DNA from: Bog-473 sp963836605
Lineage (GTDB): Bacteria > Actinomycetota > Acidimicrobiia > Acidimicrobiales > RAAP-2
Length of the DNA: 64,000 nt
Assembly (NCBI GenBank): GCA_963836605.1
Contig: CAWIKB010000011.1
Coordinates: 1-64,000 of the forward strand
Reading direction: 5' to 3'
Below the pieces are notes generated by a model that saw nothing but the letters and a program-made list of their open reading frames with translations, was not told the DNA's origin and ran no database searches. Both the position numbers and the translations under genes were made by a program. Positions within the stretch are counted from its first letter, which is position 1. Each line of letters begins with the position of its first letter. Positions 17,206 through 26,152 of this stretch are shown here, piece after piece.

Positions 17206-18318
17206 GTGGCCTACGAAAGCGCTGCCGCGCCGATCAAACTCGGCTACCTGTTCGACTTCGTACTGCCAGAGGGCTTTCCCCAACAGATGCGGGCAGATCT
17301 GACCCAGACCTTCGAGCTCGTGTTCGAGGAGGGGTTCGAGCAGGGTGTCATCGACCGACCGGTCGAGGTCGTGTTCCGGGAGGTCGAAGGCCTGCCCAAA
17401 GGGTCCGTCAAGGCGGTGATTGACGCCTACGGCGAGCTTGTCGACGAAGGCTGTCTCGCCGTGTTCGGACCGGCCATCACCGATAACTGTGTCCCGACGA
17501 AGGAGGCGATTGAGCAGCAATTCCACGTCCCGGCCATCAGCGTGACCGGAACCGATGACTGGCCGGGTGAATGGACCTTCTCCCTCTCCATGGGTTCCAT
17601 GACCGACGAGCCGGTGTTCTGGGCCCATCTCATTGCCGGGCGCGGCCTGGACAACATCGGCGTCCTCGTCGAGCAATCGCTCGTCGGTGAGACCTACATC
17701 ACGTCGTTTCGCGCCGCGTGTCGTGAGAAGGGCATCACCATCGCGGCGGAGGAACCCATCGCTCAGACCGCCCAGGACATCAGCGGGGCGGTCCGCAAAC
17801 TCCACGGTGCCGGGGTCGGAGCGCTGGTGCACTGCGGGTTCGGGTTCGGCATGGTCCTGATCAATCCGGTACTCGAGGAACTGGATTGGGACCCGCCCCG
17901 GTTCATGGGGACGTCGTTCCAGAACGCCTGGATCAATCCCATTGTCTGGAAGGCCGTGGTCGGGTGGATTGGCGTGGACCAGTACGACGCCGACAACGAG
18001 GTCGGCCAGCAATTTCTCGACCGTTATGCCGCTCGATACGGGTGGCGCCCCGAGTACTGCGTCCCGGTGGTCAATCGCGACCTCGCGACGGTCCTGCTCC
18101 ACGCGTTCGCCGATGCCCGGCCTCTTTCCCCGCGTGGGGTCAAGGATGCACTGGAACGGATACGACTCCTCCCTGCGGCATCGGGATCCCCAGGGACCCG
18201 TATCTCGTTTGGCAAGTGGTCGCACCGGGGCTGGATGGGTGCCGGGTACCTTGTGGCTCGCCGGCTCGATGCCGATGGCACCACGGCCCACCTCGTCGAA
18301 CGCTTTGGGCAGGGCTGA
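17206..18318 (+). CDS. Periplasmic-binding-protein-fold protein without signal peptide
   Basis: The 370-residue protein resembles the Leu/Ile/Val-type substrate-binding family: KLGYLFDFVLPEGFPQQM at the start, then AVFGPAITDNCVPTKEAI and DNIGVLVEQSLVGETY across the two lobes. It lacks any signal peptide or lipobox, so it is likely cytoplasmic and may sense a ligand as AmiC-type proteins do (inference). GTG 17206 follows AAGGAGG at good spacing. It is flanked by the NorQ-like and AveC-like genes on the same strand, with a six-base gap to the latter. Confidence 0.8.
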   Translation: MAYESAAAPIKLGYLFDFVLPEGFPQQMRADLTQTFELVFEEGFEQGVIDRPVEVVFREVEGLPKGSVKAVIDAYGELVDEGCLAVFGPAITDNCVPTKEAIEQQFHVPAISVTGTDDWPGEWTFSLSMGSMTDEPVFWAHLIAGRGLDNIGVLVEQSLVGETYITSFRAACREKGITIAAEEPIAQTAQDISGAVRKLHGAGVGALVHCGFGFGMVLINPVLEELDWDPPRFMGTSFQNAWINPIVWKAVVGWIGVDQYDADNEVGQQFLDRYAARYGWRPEYCVPVVNRDLATVLLHAFADARPLSPRGVKDALERIRLLPAASGSPGTRISFGKWSHRGWMGAGYLVARRLDADGTTAHLVERFGQG

Positions 18319-18323
18319 GTGCA

Positions 18324-19448
18324 ATGACGACACAGGTGTCCCCGCCGGCCGCTCCTCCCGACGAGTCTCAGAGCTCCGCGGGGGCGAAGGTCGGCTGGGT
18401 CATCGCCTTGGCGGCCCTCATTGCCGGGATCGTCATCGTCGCCCGGCATGCTCAACACGGCGCGGTCACCGCACGGATCAGAAATCCTGGCGTGACGGGT
18501 GCTCCCCGGCCGGAACGCCCACTCTGGGGATTCACTCATTGGATCGTTCTCTTCGAGGTCAGCACCGTGGTCATGATGGTGCTGCTCGTCGTCGCCTTTG
18601 TCCTGGCCTGGCGCCGCTACCCTCGCCATCCGGTCCTGCTCATGGTGCTCGTGACCACCCTGCTCGTGTGGCAGGACCCGATCATGAACTGGGCGCCCTA
18701 CGCGGTGTACAACCCTCAGCTCTGGCACTGGCCGGCGTCATGGGGATTGGAGTCACTCTCGCCGACCGTCGAGCCGTTCCTCGTGGTCGGATACGCGACG
18801 TTCTACATGGCACCGTTCTTCCCTGCCGTGTGGCTCTTGCGCCGCATGCAGGCACGCCGTCCGGTGGAGTCTTTCGTATGGCGCCATCCGCTTGTCAGCC
18901 TTTCGCTGCTGATCTTCCCGATCGGCTTCGTCTTCGACACCATGCTGGAGACGTTCCTCATTCGCTCCCAGTTGTACATCTACTCCCAGGTGGCCCCGTT
19001 CGGATCCATCTGGGCGGGCAAGTGGTACCAGTTCCCGCTGATCTGGGAAGCGTCGCTGGTCACGCTGGTGATGATCCCGGCCGGCGTGCTGATGTACCGC
19101 GATGACACCGGCCGCAGCCAGGCCGAGAAGCTCGCCCTGCGGATCCGTGCCTTCCGCACCCGCCCGGCACTGGGGACATTCGTCGTGATGTTCCTCATCA
19201 TCAATGTGGCCTACGCGTTTTACGGCGCCGGCTACGTCCTGATGAAGGACACGAAGGTTGCGACGTCGGTCGCCTGTCCCTGGCCCTTCCCCGAGGCGAA
19301 GGTGTACGACCCGGATGGTTTCTACGAGCAGAACGGCCAACCGGGTCCGTACTCGGCCGGCATCTGGTCGGGTTGGGAGAGCGGCCAACCCAACGGGAGA
19401 CCACACGTCACCCCGCCGGCCCACGGCGGACGATGCGACAATGGCTGA
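18324..19448 (+). CDS. AveC-family (spirocyclase-like) membrane protein
   Basis: The 374-residue protein has about seven hydrophobic segments (for example VGWVIALAALIAGIVIV and VSTVVMMVLLVVAFVLAW). The C-terminal soluble stretch contains KVYDPDGFYEQNGQPGPYSA, which I recognise as the tail of AveC-like proteins. AveC shapes spiroketal formation in avermectin synthesis, but related genes are common in actinobacteria without such pathways, so the reaction here is unknown. ATG 18324 follows the previous stop by a few bases, and its end overlaps the next SDR start by eight bases. Confidence 0.7.
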   Translation: MTTQVSPPAAPPDESQSSAGAKVGWVIALAALIAGIVIVARHAQHGAVTARIRNPGVTGAPRPERPLWGFTHWIVLFEVSTVVMMVLLVVAFVLAWRRYPRHPVLLMVLVTTLLVWQDPIMNWAPYAVYNPQLWHWPASWGLESLSPTVEPFLVVGYATFYMAPFFPAVWLLRRMQARRPVESFVWRHPLVSLSLLIFPIGFVFDTMLETFLIRSQLYIYSQVAPFGSIWAGKWYQFPLIWEASLVTLVMIPAGVLMYRDDTGRSQAEKLALRIRAFRTRPALGTFVVMFLIINVAYAFYGAGYVLMKDTKVATSVACPWPFPEAKVYDPDGFYEQNGQPGPYSAGIWSGWESGQPNGRPHVTPPAHGGRCDNG

Positions 19449-20302
19449 GTCCCGCAGCGTCGTCGTCACCGGGGCCTCCCGAGGACTCGGCCTGGCCACG
19501 GCCGCACATCTCTACCGCTCGGGCTGGACCGTGCTGGCCGCCATGCGCTCTCCGGAAGTGGGGCTGGAGCGCCTGAGGGCATGCACGGGCGCCCGGGACG
19601 ACGACCGACGACTCATCGGCATCCGACTCGACCTCATGGACCCAGATTCGATCGCTTCGGCCGCGGACGCCATCCAGGGTTCGGTGGGAGCGCCGAACGG
19701 CCTGCTTCACAACGCGGGCATCGCCGGCGTCGGCTGCCTCGAGGAAATGCCGATCGAGGTGTGGGAACAGATCTTCTCCACCAACTTCTTCGGGCCGGTA
19801 CGGCTCACCAAGAGGCTTCTGCCCGCCATGCGGGCATCGGGGCGCGGCCGGATCGTCGTGGTCTCGAGCCAGGGTGCGATCCGGGGCATGCCGGCCATCG
19901 GTGCCTACTCCGCCGCAAAAGGCGCCCTTGAGCGGTGGGCTGAGTCTCTGTCGCAGGAGATTGCCCCGTTCGGGCTCGGGGTGTCAGTCCTGGTGGCCGG
20001 CACATTCAAGACCGACATCCTCGAACTGACACCGACCTATGCCGATAGGGAGGGTCCCTACGCCCGGCATCACGCGGGCCTGGAGACGCTTTGGCGCCCG
20101 ATTCCTGAAATTCGCCTCGCCGCCGGAGCGGTTCGGACCGGCGGTGGCCCATGCACTCGACGACACGCGTCCGTTCTCCCGGCGAGCCGTCGGCGCCGAT
20201 TCCCGCCTCCTGATGATCGGTAACCGGCTGCTGCCGGCCAGCCTGTTGCAGTACATCACCTGCTGGGCCATCGGCATTCCCCGCGGCCGGATCGCTCCGT
20301 GA
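19441..20302 (+). pseudogene. Short-chain dehydrogenase, frameshifted near the C-terminus
   Basis: A classical SDR with VVVTGASRGLGLAT (cofactor site), LLHNAGIAG, and the catalytic pattern VVSSQGAIRGMP followed by IGAYSAAKGALE (Ser, Tyr, Lys). Near 20090, just after HAGLETL, the frame is lost. The plausible C-terminus (FLKFASPPERFGPAVAHAL to GRIAP) continues in the next frame to the stop at 20302. One extra base explains it. The gene overlaps the AveC-like gene, so it is translationally coupled; the broken ALDH gene follows. Confidence 0.8.
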
Positions 20303-20390
20303 CGATGCCACTCCGAATAGCCTTCAACTGCACAGTGATCAACGAAAGGATGCCAGTGGCTGATACTCCGCGATCGATTTTGAATCGCGG

Positions 20391-21841
20391 ATGCTCATCG
20401 ACGGAAAGCTGGTCGAAGGTCAGGCCGGTACATTTGCCAATCGGAACCCGGCGACCGAGGAAATGCTCGGGCAGGTCTCCGATGCGTCGACCGCCGACAT
20501 GCATCGGGCCATCGACGCGGCCAGGCGAGCCTTCGACGAGACCGATTGGTCGACCAACCGGAGCCTTCCGCCAGCAGTGCCTCCGTCAACTGCAGCAGCG
20601 CACTGGAGACCGAGCAGGAGCTGTTGCGGGAGGAACTCATCCGCGAAGTCGGGTGTCCCCGCATGGTCACTCACGGCCCGCAGCTCGATGCGCCACTGTC
20701 CGACGCCCTGACCTATCCGGCCGAGCTCATCGATACCTACCCTTGGGAAGTTGAACTCGGAGACGCCATGGTCCAGCTCACCGGGACGCTGACCACGAGA
20801 AAGGTCTGGAGAGAGCCTGTCGGGGTCGTGGGTGCGATCGTTCCGTGGAATTACCCGGTTGAGGTCACCCTCCACAAGCTCGGGCAGGCGCTCGCAACGG
20901 GAAACACGGTCGTGCTCAAGCCAGCCCCGGACACGCCGTTCAATTCCACGCGCATCGGCCGGCTGATCGCCGAACAGACCGACATCCCGCCGGGCGTGGT
21001 CAATGTGGTCCCCGCATCCGACCACTTCGTCGGTGAGGAGTTGACGCTCTCGCCCAAGGTTGACCTCATCTCCTTCACCGGGTCGACCACGGTCGGGATG
21101 CGGATCATGGAGAAAGGCGCCGCCACAATGAAGAGGCTCTTCCTCGAGCTCGGCGGCAAGTCGGCGGCGATCATCCTCGACGATGCCGACCTGGCCGCTG
21201 CCAGCATGATCGGATTCGGCGTCTGCATGCATGCGGGGCAGGGATGCGCGACGCCAACCCGCATGCTCCTGCCGCGATCCCGCTACGACGAGGGCCTCGA
21301 GTTTCTCAAGGGCATATTCGAGTCCGTTGGCGTCGGTGATCCACAACTCCCCGAGACTCTCTGTGGGCCGGTCATCTCGGCCAAGCAACGCTCCCGGATC
21401 GTCGGCTACATCGAGAAAGGGATTGCCGAAGGCGCCAATCTTCTCGTTGGCGGACCAGACACACCCGACGGACTCGACAAGGCTTCTATGTCACGCCGGC
21501 ATTATTTACCGATGTGGACAACAGCATGACCATCGCGCGAGGAGGAGATCTTCGGCCCGGTCCTGGTCGTCATCCCCTATAGCGATGACGAGGACGCCAT
21601 TAAGATTGCCAACGACAGCCGGTACGGCCTGGCTGGTTACGTGCTGTCCGACTCGCTCGACCGGTCAGTCGCCGTGGCCCGTCGCCTCCGGGCCGGAAGC
21701 GTCGGCCTCAATGGCGGTGCCCCCTATGGTGCCGACATCCCTTTCGGGGGCTACAAGGCGAGCGGCGTCGGGCGGCAGAACGGATTCGCCGGATTCGATC
21801 AGTACCTCGAGGTCAAGTCGGTCGCCTGGCCGGCCGACTGA
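20391..21841 (+). pseudogene. Aldehyde dehydrogenase, multiply frameshifted
   Basis: A full-length NAD-dependent ALDH can be assembled from successive frames: LIDGKLVEGQAGTFANRNPA, a piece with RQQCLRQLQQ, then LETEQELLREELIREVG to GGPDTPDGLDKA, a short piece GFYVTPALFTDVDNSM, and EEIFGPVLVVIPYSDD to the stop at 21841. The catalytic Glu (FLELGGKSAA) and Cys (HAGQGCATP) regions are intact. Breaks lie near 20560, 20605, 21475 and 21535; three act as one-base insertions and one as a deletion. Because the residues stay conserved, sequence error is as likely as decay. It would oxidise an aldehyde to an acid in the same pathway as the SDR. Confidence 0.85.
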
Positions 21842-23097
21842 CGGCCCGGACACCAGGACGGTTCATCGCACCTCGCAGTGTCGTCTCTCGGGCCAAGGTC
21901 AACGCACCACGAGTGTCCGAGTTGACGGACGATGTTGTCGGGCATCCAGAGCAACTCGAACAGGGACCACGCCCGGAGGTCTGCCGATGGGCCTTCTAGC
22001 TGAAGGGCGCCGGACCGAAGTCCCTGTGACAGCAGTGATTTCAGTTCTTTGAGGCGAGCGGAGAACGATGAGCCGAGATTCGTGGTCTCCGGAGGCGATT
22101 CGCGGATCCAGGCCAACTGAATATTGTACTCGTCGCTGAACCGGACGACGGCGTTGATGTTGATCCACATGAGAGCGTCGAGCTTCTCGACTGCGGTCCC
22201 CTCCGATCGCAGCACGCTCGACCACCCAGATCGCGCCTTCACCATGAAGGATCTCATGATGAAGGCAAGGAGCTCGTCCTTCGACCCGATCAACCGGTAG
22301 ACACTCCCCACACTGAGGCCGGACGCCGCCGCGATGTCGCGCACCGTGGTGGCCTCGTAGCCCCGTCGGCCGAACTCCGAACGGGCCACTGATCGGAGGA
22401 GTGGAAGCCGATCATCCTCGTCTTCGTTCTGCTCTTCCCACGACTCGATGGTGCGCGTCGCCGCCGTAAACGGGCCCGAACGATCCAACGCGGCATCGGA
22501 AGGCGGATCCGTGGCGATCCCGTGCAGGATCACCCCGCACCGCAAGGCAGCGACCTGATCGGAGCCCTGCCCTTCGCGGAACACGCCCAGACTGACGTGG
22601 AGCAGCACCTGGCAGAGCCGGTCGGCCAGGGCCTCGAGATCGACACCCTCGCGAAGGTCGCCGCAGCTGAAGCCCTCGCGGAGCGTCGCCAGCATTGCCC
22701 GTTCGATGCCCACTGAAGACCGCCGCGAGACGCGCACGAGATCGTCGCCTGCACTCAAAGGCGGTTCGTAGAGGGTCAACAGGAGCGCCGCCCGATGCTG
22801 GATCGCACAGTCGGCGATGGCCGTGCCCAAAGCGACGACCTGCCCGGGTACCGGTTCCGCATCGCCTCGATCAAGCGCCTCCATCGCGTCACTGGCGACG
22901 CCGTCCAGATCGGCTTGGTACCGCTCGACGAGTTCGACAATGAGTGCTTCCTTCGAGTCGAAGTGGTGATACAGGCTCCCGGGTTGAATGCTGCATGCAT
23001 CGGCAATGTCCTTCAACGACGTGCGCAGGCCGGAGGTGGCGAACAGCGCTGCTGCCGTGTCCAAGATTTCCGTTCTACGCGTCCGGTTGATCGACAC
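21799..23097 (-). CDS. Tandem double TetR-family regulator
   Basis: The 432-residue protein carries two complete TetR units. The first DNA-binding domain is ILDTAAALFATSGLRTSLKD followed by IQPGSLYHHFDSKEAL (residues 10-60). The second, at about residue 240, reads EFGRRGYEATTVRDIAAASG and SVGSVYRLIGSKDELL. Each is followed by a helical ligand-type region. Ordinary TetR proteins are about 200 residues with one HTH. It is convergent with the ALDH gene, overlapping it by 43 bases, and probably controls the SDR/ALDH/AveC group. The start is GTG 23097. Confidence 0.88.
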   Translation of the reverse strand: MSINRTRRTEILDTAAALFATSGLRTSLKDIADACSIQPGSLYHHFDSKEALIVELVERYQADLDGVASDAMEALDRGDAEPVPGQVVALGTAIADCAIQHRAALLLTLYEPPLSAGDDLVRVSRRSSVGIERAMLATLREGFSCGDLREGVDLEALADRLCQVLLHVSLGVFREGQGSDQVAALRCGVILHGIATDPPSDAALDRSGPFTAATRTIESWEEQNEDEDDRLPLLRSVARSEFGRRGYEATTVRDIAAASGLSVGSVYRLIGSKDELLAFIMRSFMVKARSGWSSVLRSEGTAVEKLDALMWININAVVRFSDEYNIQLAWIRESPPETTNLGSSFSARLKELKSLLSQGLRSGALQLEGPSADLRAWSLFELLWMPDNIVRQLGHSWCVDLGPRDDTARCDEPSWCPGRQSAGQATDLTSRY

Positions 23098-23611
23098 GAT
23101 TCACTCCCCACGCATCGCATTGACGAAGACCGTATTGATAATCGCCGCATGCTAGCCGTGGGCAGAAAATCGGACTGCTATCCGGACTCTCCCTCGCCGG
23201 CCTCTATCGGGCGGATGCGTCGAAGTCGTTGGAGTTCACGCCAGGCAAGTGGCTCTTTGGGCGGAACCTTTTTCGCGACTTGCCGACCCACGGACCGTGA
23301 CCCTCATTTCCTGAAACGCGTGGCCTGATAGGAGCTTGTTCTCAACGTCGAGTGGCCCATGATTTCTGCCCGCTGTTTTCACACCCGAACACCCAGAAGG
23401 GGCTTGACAACCAATAGGAGCGTCGCGTAGAGCCTGATTAACCTGCACCACTACGGCCTGCGACTTCATGCCCTTCCGCAGTCGACGCCAGAGCGAGGTC
23501 ATCATCGCCATTCGAGGAGACTTCGCGGCGTGGTCTGGATGTCAGCCACAATGGGACAACCGACCGGAGGACGCGGGCCACACTTAAGAACCACCGTAGG
23601 TAGCTCGCGGT
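23098..23611. other. Intergenic region, no supported gene
   Basis: No frame here has protein-like composition or recognisable motifs; a 91-codon open frame at 23236-23511 on the minus strand was judged incidental. The segment marks the transition from the metabolic region to the island of secreted proteins. It should contain the promoter of the double TetR gene near 23100-23160. Confidence 0.4.
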
Positions 23612-23641
23612 GATTGGGCGGGGTTTCGGCCCCGCCTAATC
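23612..23641. terminator. Hairpin terminator
   Basis: A twelve-base stem with a six-base loop (GATTGGGCGGGG, TTTCGG, CCCCGCCTAATC; one G-T pair) lies 28 bases beyond the stop of the minus-strand gene at 23670. It has no clear T tract but is by far the strongest hairpin in the area. Confidence 0.6.
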
Positions 23642-23669
23642 GCGCCAGGCCGGCCTCTCCCTGATCCGA

Positions 23670-24293
23670 TCAGTACTTCAGGTAGCCCCGGAAGCCGAAC
23701 ACATACTCCTGGCTGTTCACGCCCCCGCCGTGGTGCCCGACGTAGAGAAATAGAGGTCCACCGTCGGACTCCACACCCTTGTTGGGGTCCTGCGCGACGA
23801 CGGGCTGTCCCTTGATGAAACCCGCCAGGACCACGAAGGGCCCATTTGGCATCTTCACTCCCCCGTAGATCCAGTCCCCGAAGGTGTTTTCAAAGAGCAT
23901 CTCTCGGGAGTACCCGGGCGGCAGTGCCGGTTTCGTTATCCGACTGTTGGCAAAGCGTGCCTCTGTGTGGGCACAGTTGCGGCGGGCGGGGTCACACCAG
24001 CCCACACCAACCTTCCCCGCGATGGGAGTGGTGCCAGCGTTGCCATTGCCCGCGTTTGCCGCGCACCCGGCAAGGTCAGAACTCCATACCGCCGCCCCGC
24101 ATCCAAGTCCCGGCGCCCCGTAGGCGTCGACGTGGGCGTGGAACTTGATCGTCGTCGCGGCGCCGGCCGCCCCGGCGGTCGAGAGAAACCCGGTCAGCAC
24201 CACGGCCAGGGCCATCAGTACTCGTCGCGTGATTCGCATTCGCATCCGGCATGCTCTCATACGTTCGAGCGTGGAGCCGGTCACCCGCGCCAT
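23670..24293 (-). CDS. Small secreted protein, paralogue 1
   Basis: The 207-residue protein has a signal peptide (RRVLMALAVVLTGFLSTAGA, cleavage after AGA) followed by IKFHAHVDAYGA. It ends YVFGFRGYLKY. A paralogue at 27098-27736 shares the opening KFHAHV, the central GVKMPNGPFVVLAG segment and the last eleven residues exactly. Cysteines are present in similar places (CGAAVW, WCDPA). I do not recognise the family; it looks like a small exported beta-rich protein. GGGGAGAG precedes ATG 24293, though the signal suggests that starts nearer RMRITRR are possible. Confidence 0.75.
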   Translation of the reverse strand: MARVTGSTLERMRACRMRMRITRRVLMALAVVLTGFLSTAGAAGAATTIKFHAHVDAYGAPGLGCGAAVWSSDLAGCAANAGNGNAGTTPIAGKVGVGWCDPARRNCAHTEARFANSRITKPALPPGYSREMLFENTFGDWIYGGVKMPNGPFVVLAGFIKGQPVVAQDPNKGVESDGGPLFLYVGHHGGGVNSQEYVFGFRGYLKY

Positions 24294-24304
24294 AGGCTCT
24301 CCCC

Positions 24305-24463
24305 ATGTGCGGTCGCTTCGCCCTCTACACCGAACCCGCCAAGGTCGCCCGGTTCCTTCAGGCCACCAACCAGGCCGACGAGACCTGGCAGCCCTCGTTC
24401 AATATCCCGCCCACCGAGCGCATCGTGGGCGCCCGGAAGCGCGTTGACGACAACGGCGATGTG
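24305..24463 (+). pseudogene. Truncated SRAP (HMCES/YedK-type) gene fragment
   Basis: The first 53 codons (MCGRFALYTEPAKVARFL, then FNIPPTERIVGAR) are nearly identical to the complete SRAP gene at 41064-41750, including the catalytic Cys2. After codon 53 the sequence switches abruptly to unrelated DNA that reads on the other strand as a transposase piece. The frame runs on to 24601 but is not SRAP there. The lost part contains the remaining active-site residues, so the product cannot work as an abasic-site sensor. Confidence 0.85.
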
Positions 24464-24580
24464 GTCCCGCCAGATCCGGGCCACGGTGTCCTTGCCGATG
24501 CCCTGGTATTCGCCCAAGGTGCGCGTCGACCATTGCGTTGGGTGCTCAGGCACGAATTGCTGGTGAATGGGGACCTCATC
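24461..24580 (-). mobile_element. IS630-type transposase fragment
   Basis: Read on the minus strand, the 40 codons include FVPEHPTQWSTRTLGEYQGI and GKDTVARIWRDH. This matches the second helix-turn-helix of IS630-family transposases (W-S-T-R-x-L followed by a V-x-R-I-W turn). No catalytic DDE part remains. The fragment joins the truncated SRAP gene to the 3' end of the surface-protein gene. A 29-bp piece of the same sequence (24542-24570) recurs at 34196-34224. Confidence 0.6.
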
Positions 24581-24581
24581 T

Positions 24582-25958
24582 CTACAAGATGTACCCAGTG
24601 ACGTCGAAGTAAGCCTCGGCATGGGGGACCGGTCCCCCACCGGACCACACCAATGACAGCTTGCCGGCGTTGGACCCGCCGGTCCCGAGTCCCACGGTCA
24701 CCGCGTTGGAGATGGCGAAGCACCCGGCCCCCGCGTTGATGTTCGCCGTGGCTGGTGTCGCTTCTCCGGCCGGGAAGAGGGTGGCGAACCCAACGCCATT
24801 GAGTAGCGCCCCACTCACTCCCGAGATGGCCAGGTTCCCCACCACACCCACGGCGGCCGCCGGGATGCCATGCGTGCCGGCGATGGCCGACGAGGTGTGG
24901 ACCGTGCTGCCCGGCACGAGTGGTCCGGTGATCCCTCCGGTGCCATCTGCGGTGTTGATGACCCGCACCGGAGGGATGGGGAAGGTGCCGTTGGTGAGAC
25001 CCACCCACTCACTGGTCGTCCCATCGCCCACGTAGCAGTAGAAAATCGCTCCGTCGGTGTCAACATAGACCTCGCCGGCGAAATGTCCTGTGCCCGTCGG
25101 GGACCCGGTGGTAGCTGCTAATCCAAGCCGGAGCGGCGCGCCATCGAAGCCACCTTCGAAGAACCCACCAATGCCCGCATCTGAAGAGCCCCACACACCG
25201 AACCCTCCGTCACTGCTGTCATGTCCATGGACACCAGCGTTAAGATTGTTGTTGTACGTCAATCCTGCCACTCCGGACCCGCTTATGGACACCCCGGCCA
25301 CGCCAGTTCCATCGGTAGATTCCCCCGACACCCCGGCATGACCCTCGAAAGCCAGACTGCCGGTCGACGATCCGGCTACACCGTGGACACCCGACCCGAA
25401 GCCCGACAATCCCTCTACGCCGGGGCTATTTGTCCCGTTGGTGTCGCCGACCACGGCGCTGCCCGGGGTCGGCGCGATCCCGCTGATGGGGGTTACCTCG
25501 CCGTAGAGCGCGTGCCCGCCGGCGCCGTCGTTCCGGGCCTGAAAGGTCACGGCGCCCGCCGTCGTGACGGCGTTCAGAGTCGTTTCGTCCGACCCGGCAA
25601 AATTGTCCGTCCCGAACATCATGGTTCCGGTTGTGGCGGCGGCTGGCTCGGCGCTGACAATGGCCGAGCCGAGGGCCACCCCGACCCCGCCGGCCGCCGC
25701 CGCGCCGAGGACCTTGAAGGCACCACGGCGCGAAACTACTTGGGACACTGCGAGCTCCTCATGGGCTGGCTCGACCGCGGTGGATGGCACGCCACCGGCA
25801 CCCTTGTCGCGGCCGGCCGGACCGTCATCGGACCGATCCCGGGCCTCGAGTTCCCCCAGGCGGGCTTCGAGCCGGGCGTTCTCCGCCTTCATCTGTCCGA
25901 TCGCGCGCGCCATCCCTTCGAGCGTGATGTCGCCCTCCGTTACCTCGTGGTCGGGCAT
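24582..25958 (-). CDS. Tat-type exported repeat surface protein, paralogue 1
   Basis: The 458-residue protein has four parts. A short coiled coil (MKAENARLEARLGELEARD) comes first. A twin-arginine-like export signal follows (SRRGAFKVLGAAAAGGVGVA, then AEPAAA). The centre, residues 110-290, is rich in G-V-x-G-x-S steps such as GSGVHGVAGSSTG, as in beta-helical fibres. The C-terminal domain runs from VRVINTADGTGGITGP to AEAYFDVTGYIL. The C-terminal 150 residues and the signal are almost identical to those of the products at 30007 and 39586, while the centre differs. ATG 25958 follows GGGAGG; 5' DNA is also shared between paralogues. Function unknown, probably cell-surface. Confidence 0.8.
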   Translation of the reverse strand: MPDHEVTEGDITLEGMARAIGQMKAENARLEARLGELEARDRSDDGPAGRDKGAGGVPSTAVEPAHEELAVSQVVSRRGAFKVLGAAAAGGVGVALGSAIVSAEPAAATTGTMMFGTDNFAGSDETTLNAVTTAGAVTFQARNDGAGGHALYGEVTPISGIAPTPGSAVVGDTNGTNSPGVEGLSGFGSGVHGVAGSSTGSLAFEGHAGVSGESTDGTGVAGVSISGSGVAGLTYNNNLNAGVHGHDSSDGGFGVWGSSDAGIGGFFEGGFDGAPLRLGLAATTGSPTGTGHFAGEVYVDTDGAIFYCYVGDGTTSEWVGLTNGTFPIPPVRVINTADGTGGITGPLVPGSTVHTSSAIAGTHGIPAAAVGVVGNLAISGVSGALLNGVGFATLFPAGEATPATANINAGAGCFAISNAVTVGLGTGGSNAGKLSLVWSGGGPVPHAEAYFDVTGYIL

Positions 25959-26150
25959 TGCTTGCCTCCCATATTCAGGGAACGCACATTTGTCCACGAC
26001 CACGCTGCTGCGGCCACCTGGACGCCCCGATCAGTTGTGTCGGGTGCAGACGATATCCCCATTGCAACCTGCGTGGCCTGCGAATCGTTAGGACTGTCCC
26101 AGCAGACGATACGGATTCGTTGCGCGCAGGGAGTAGCTACCCTCACCCCA
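25959..26150 (-). promoter_or_regulatory. Conserved upstream region of surface-protein paralogue 1
   Basis: About 190 bases before the ATG are closely similar to those before the gene at 30007 (as an inverted copy), and the nearest 110 bases are similar to those before the gene at 40938. All three contain CGCACATTTGTC close to the gene. Conservation outside coding DNA suggests a shared promoter and leader, or a recombination arm; no -35/-10 can be assigned with confidence. Confidence 0.5.
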
Positions 26151-26152
26151 TA

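Noticed and set aside
17194..18333. 379-codon minus-strand open frame
   Set aside because: It is the exact antisense of the binding-fold protein, whose motifs, start codon and ribosome site are convincing.
23236..23511. 91-codon minus-strand open frame
   Set aside because: No ribosome site, no motif and a composition unlike neighbouring proteins; treated as intergenic.
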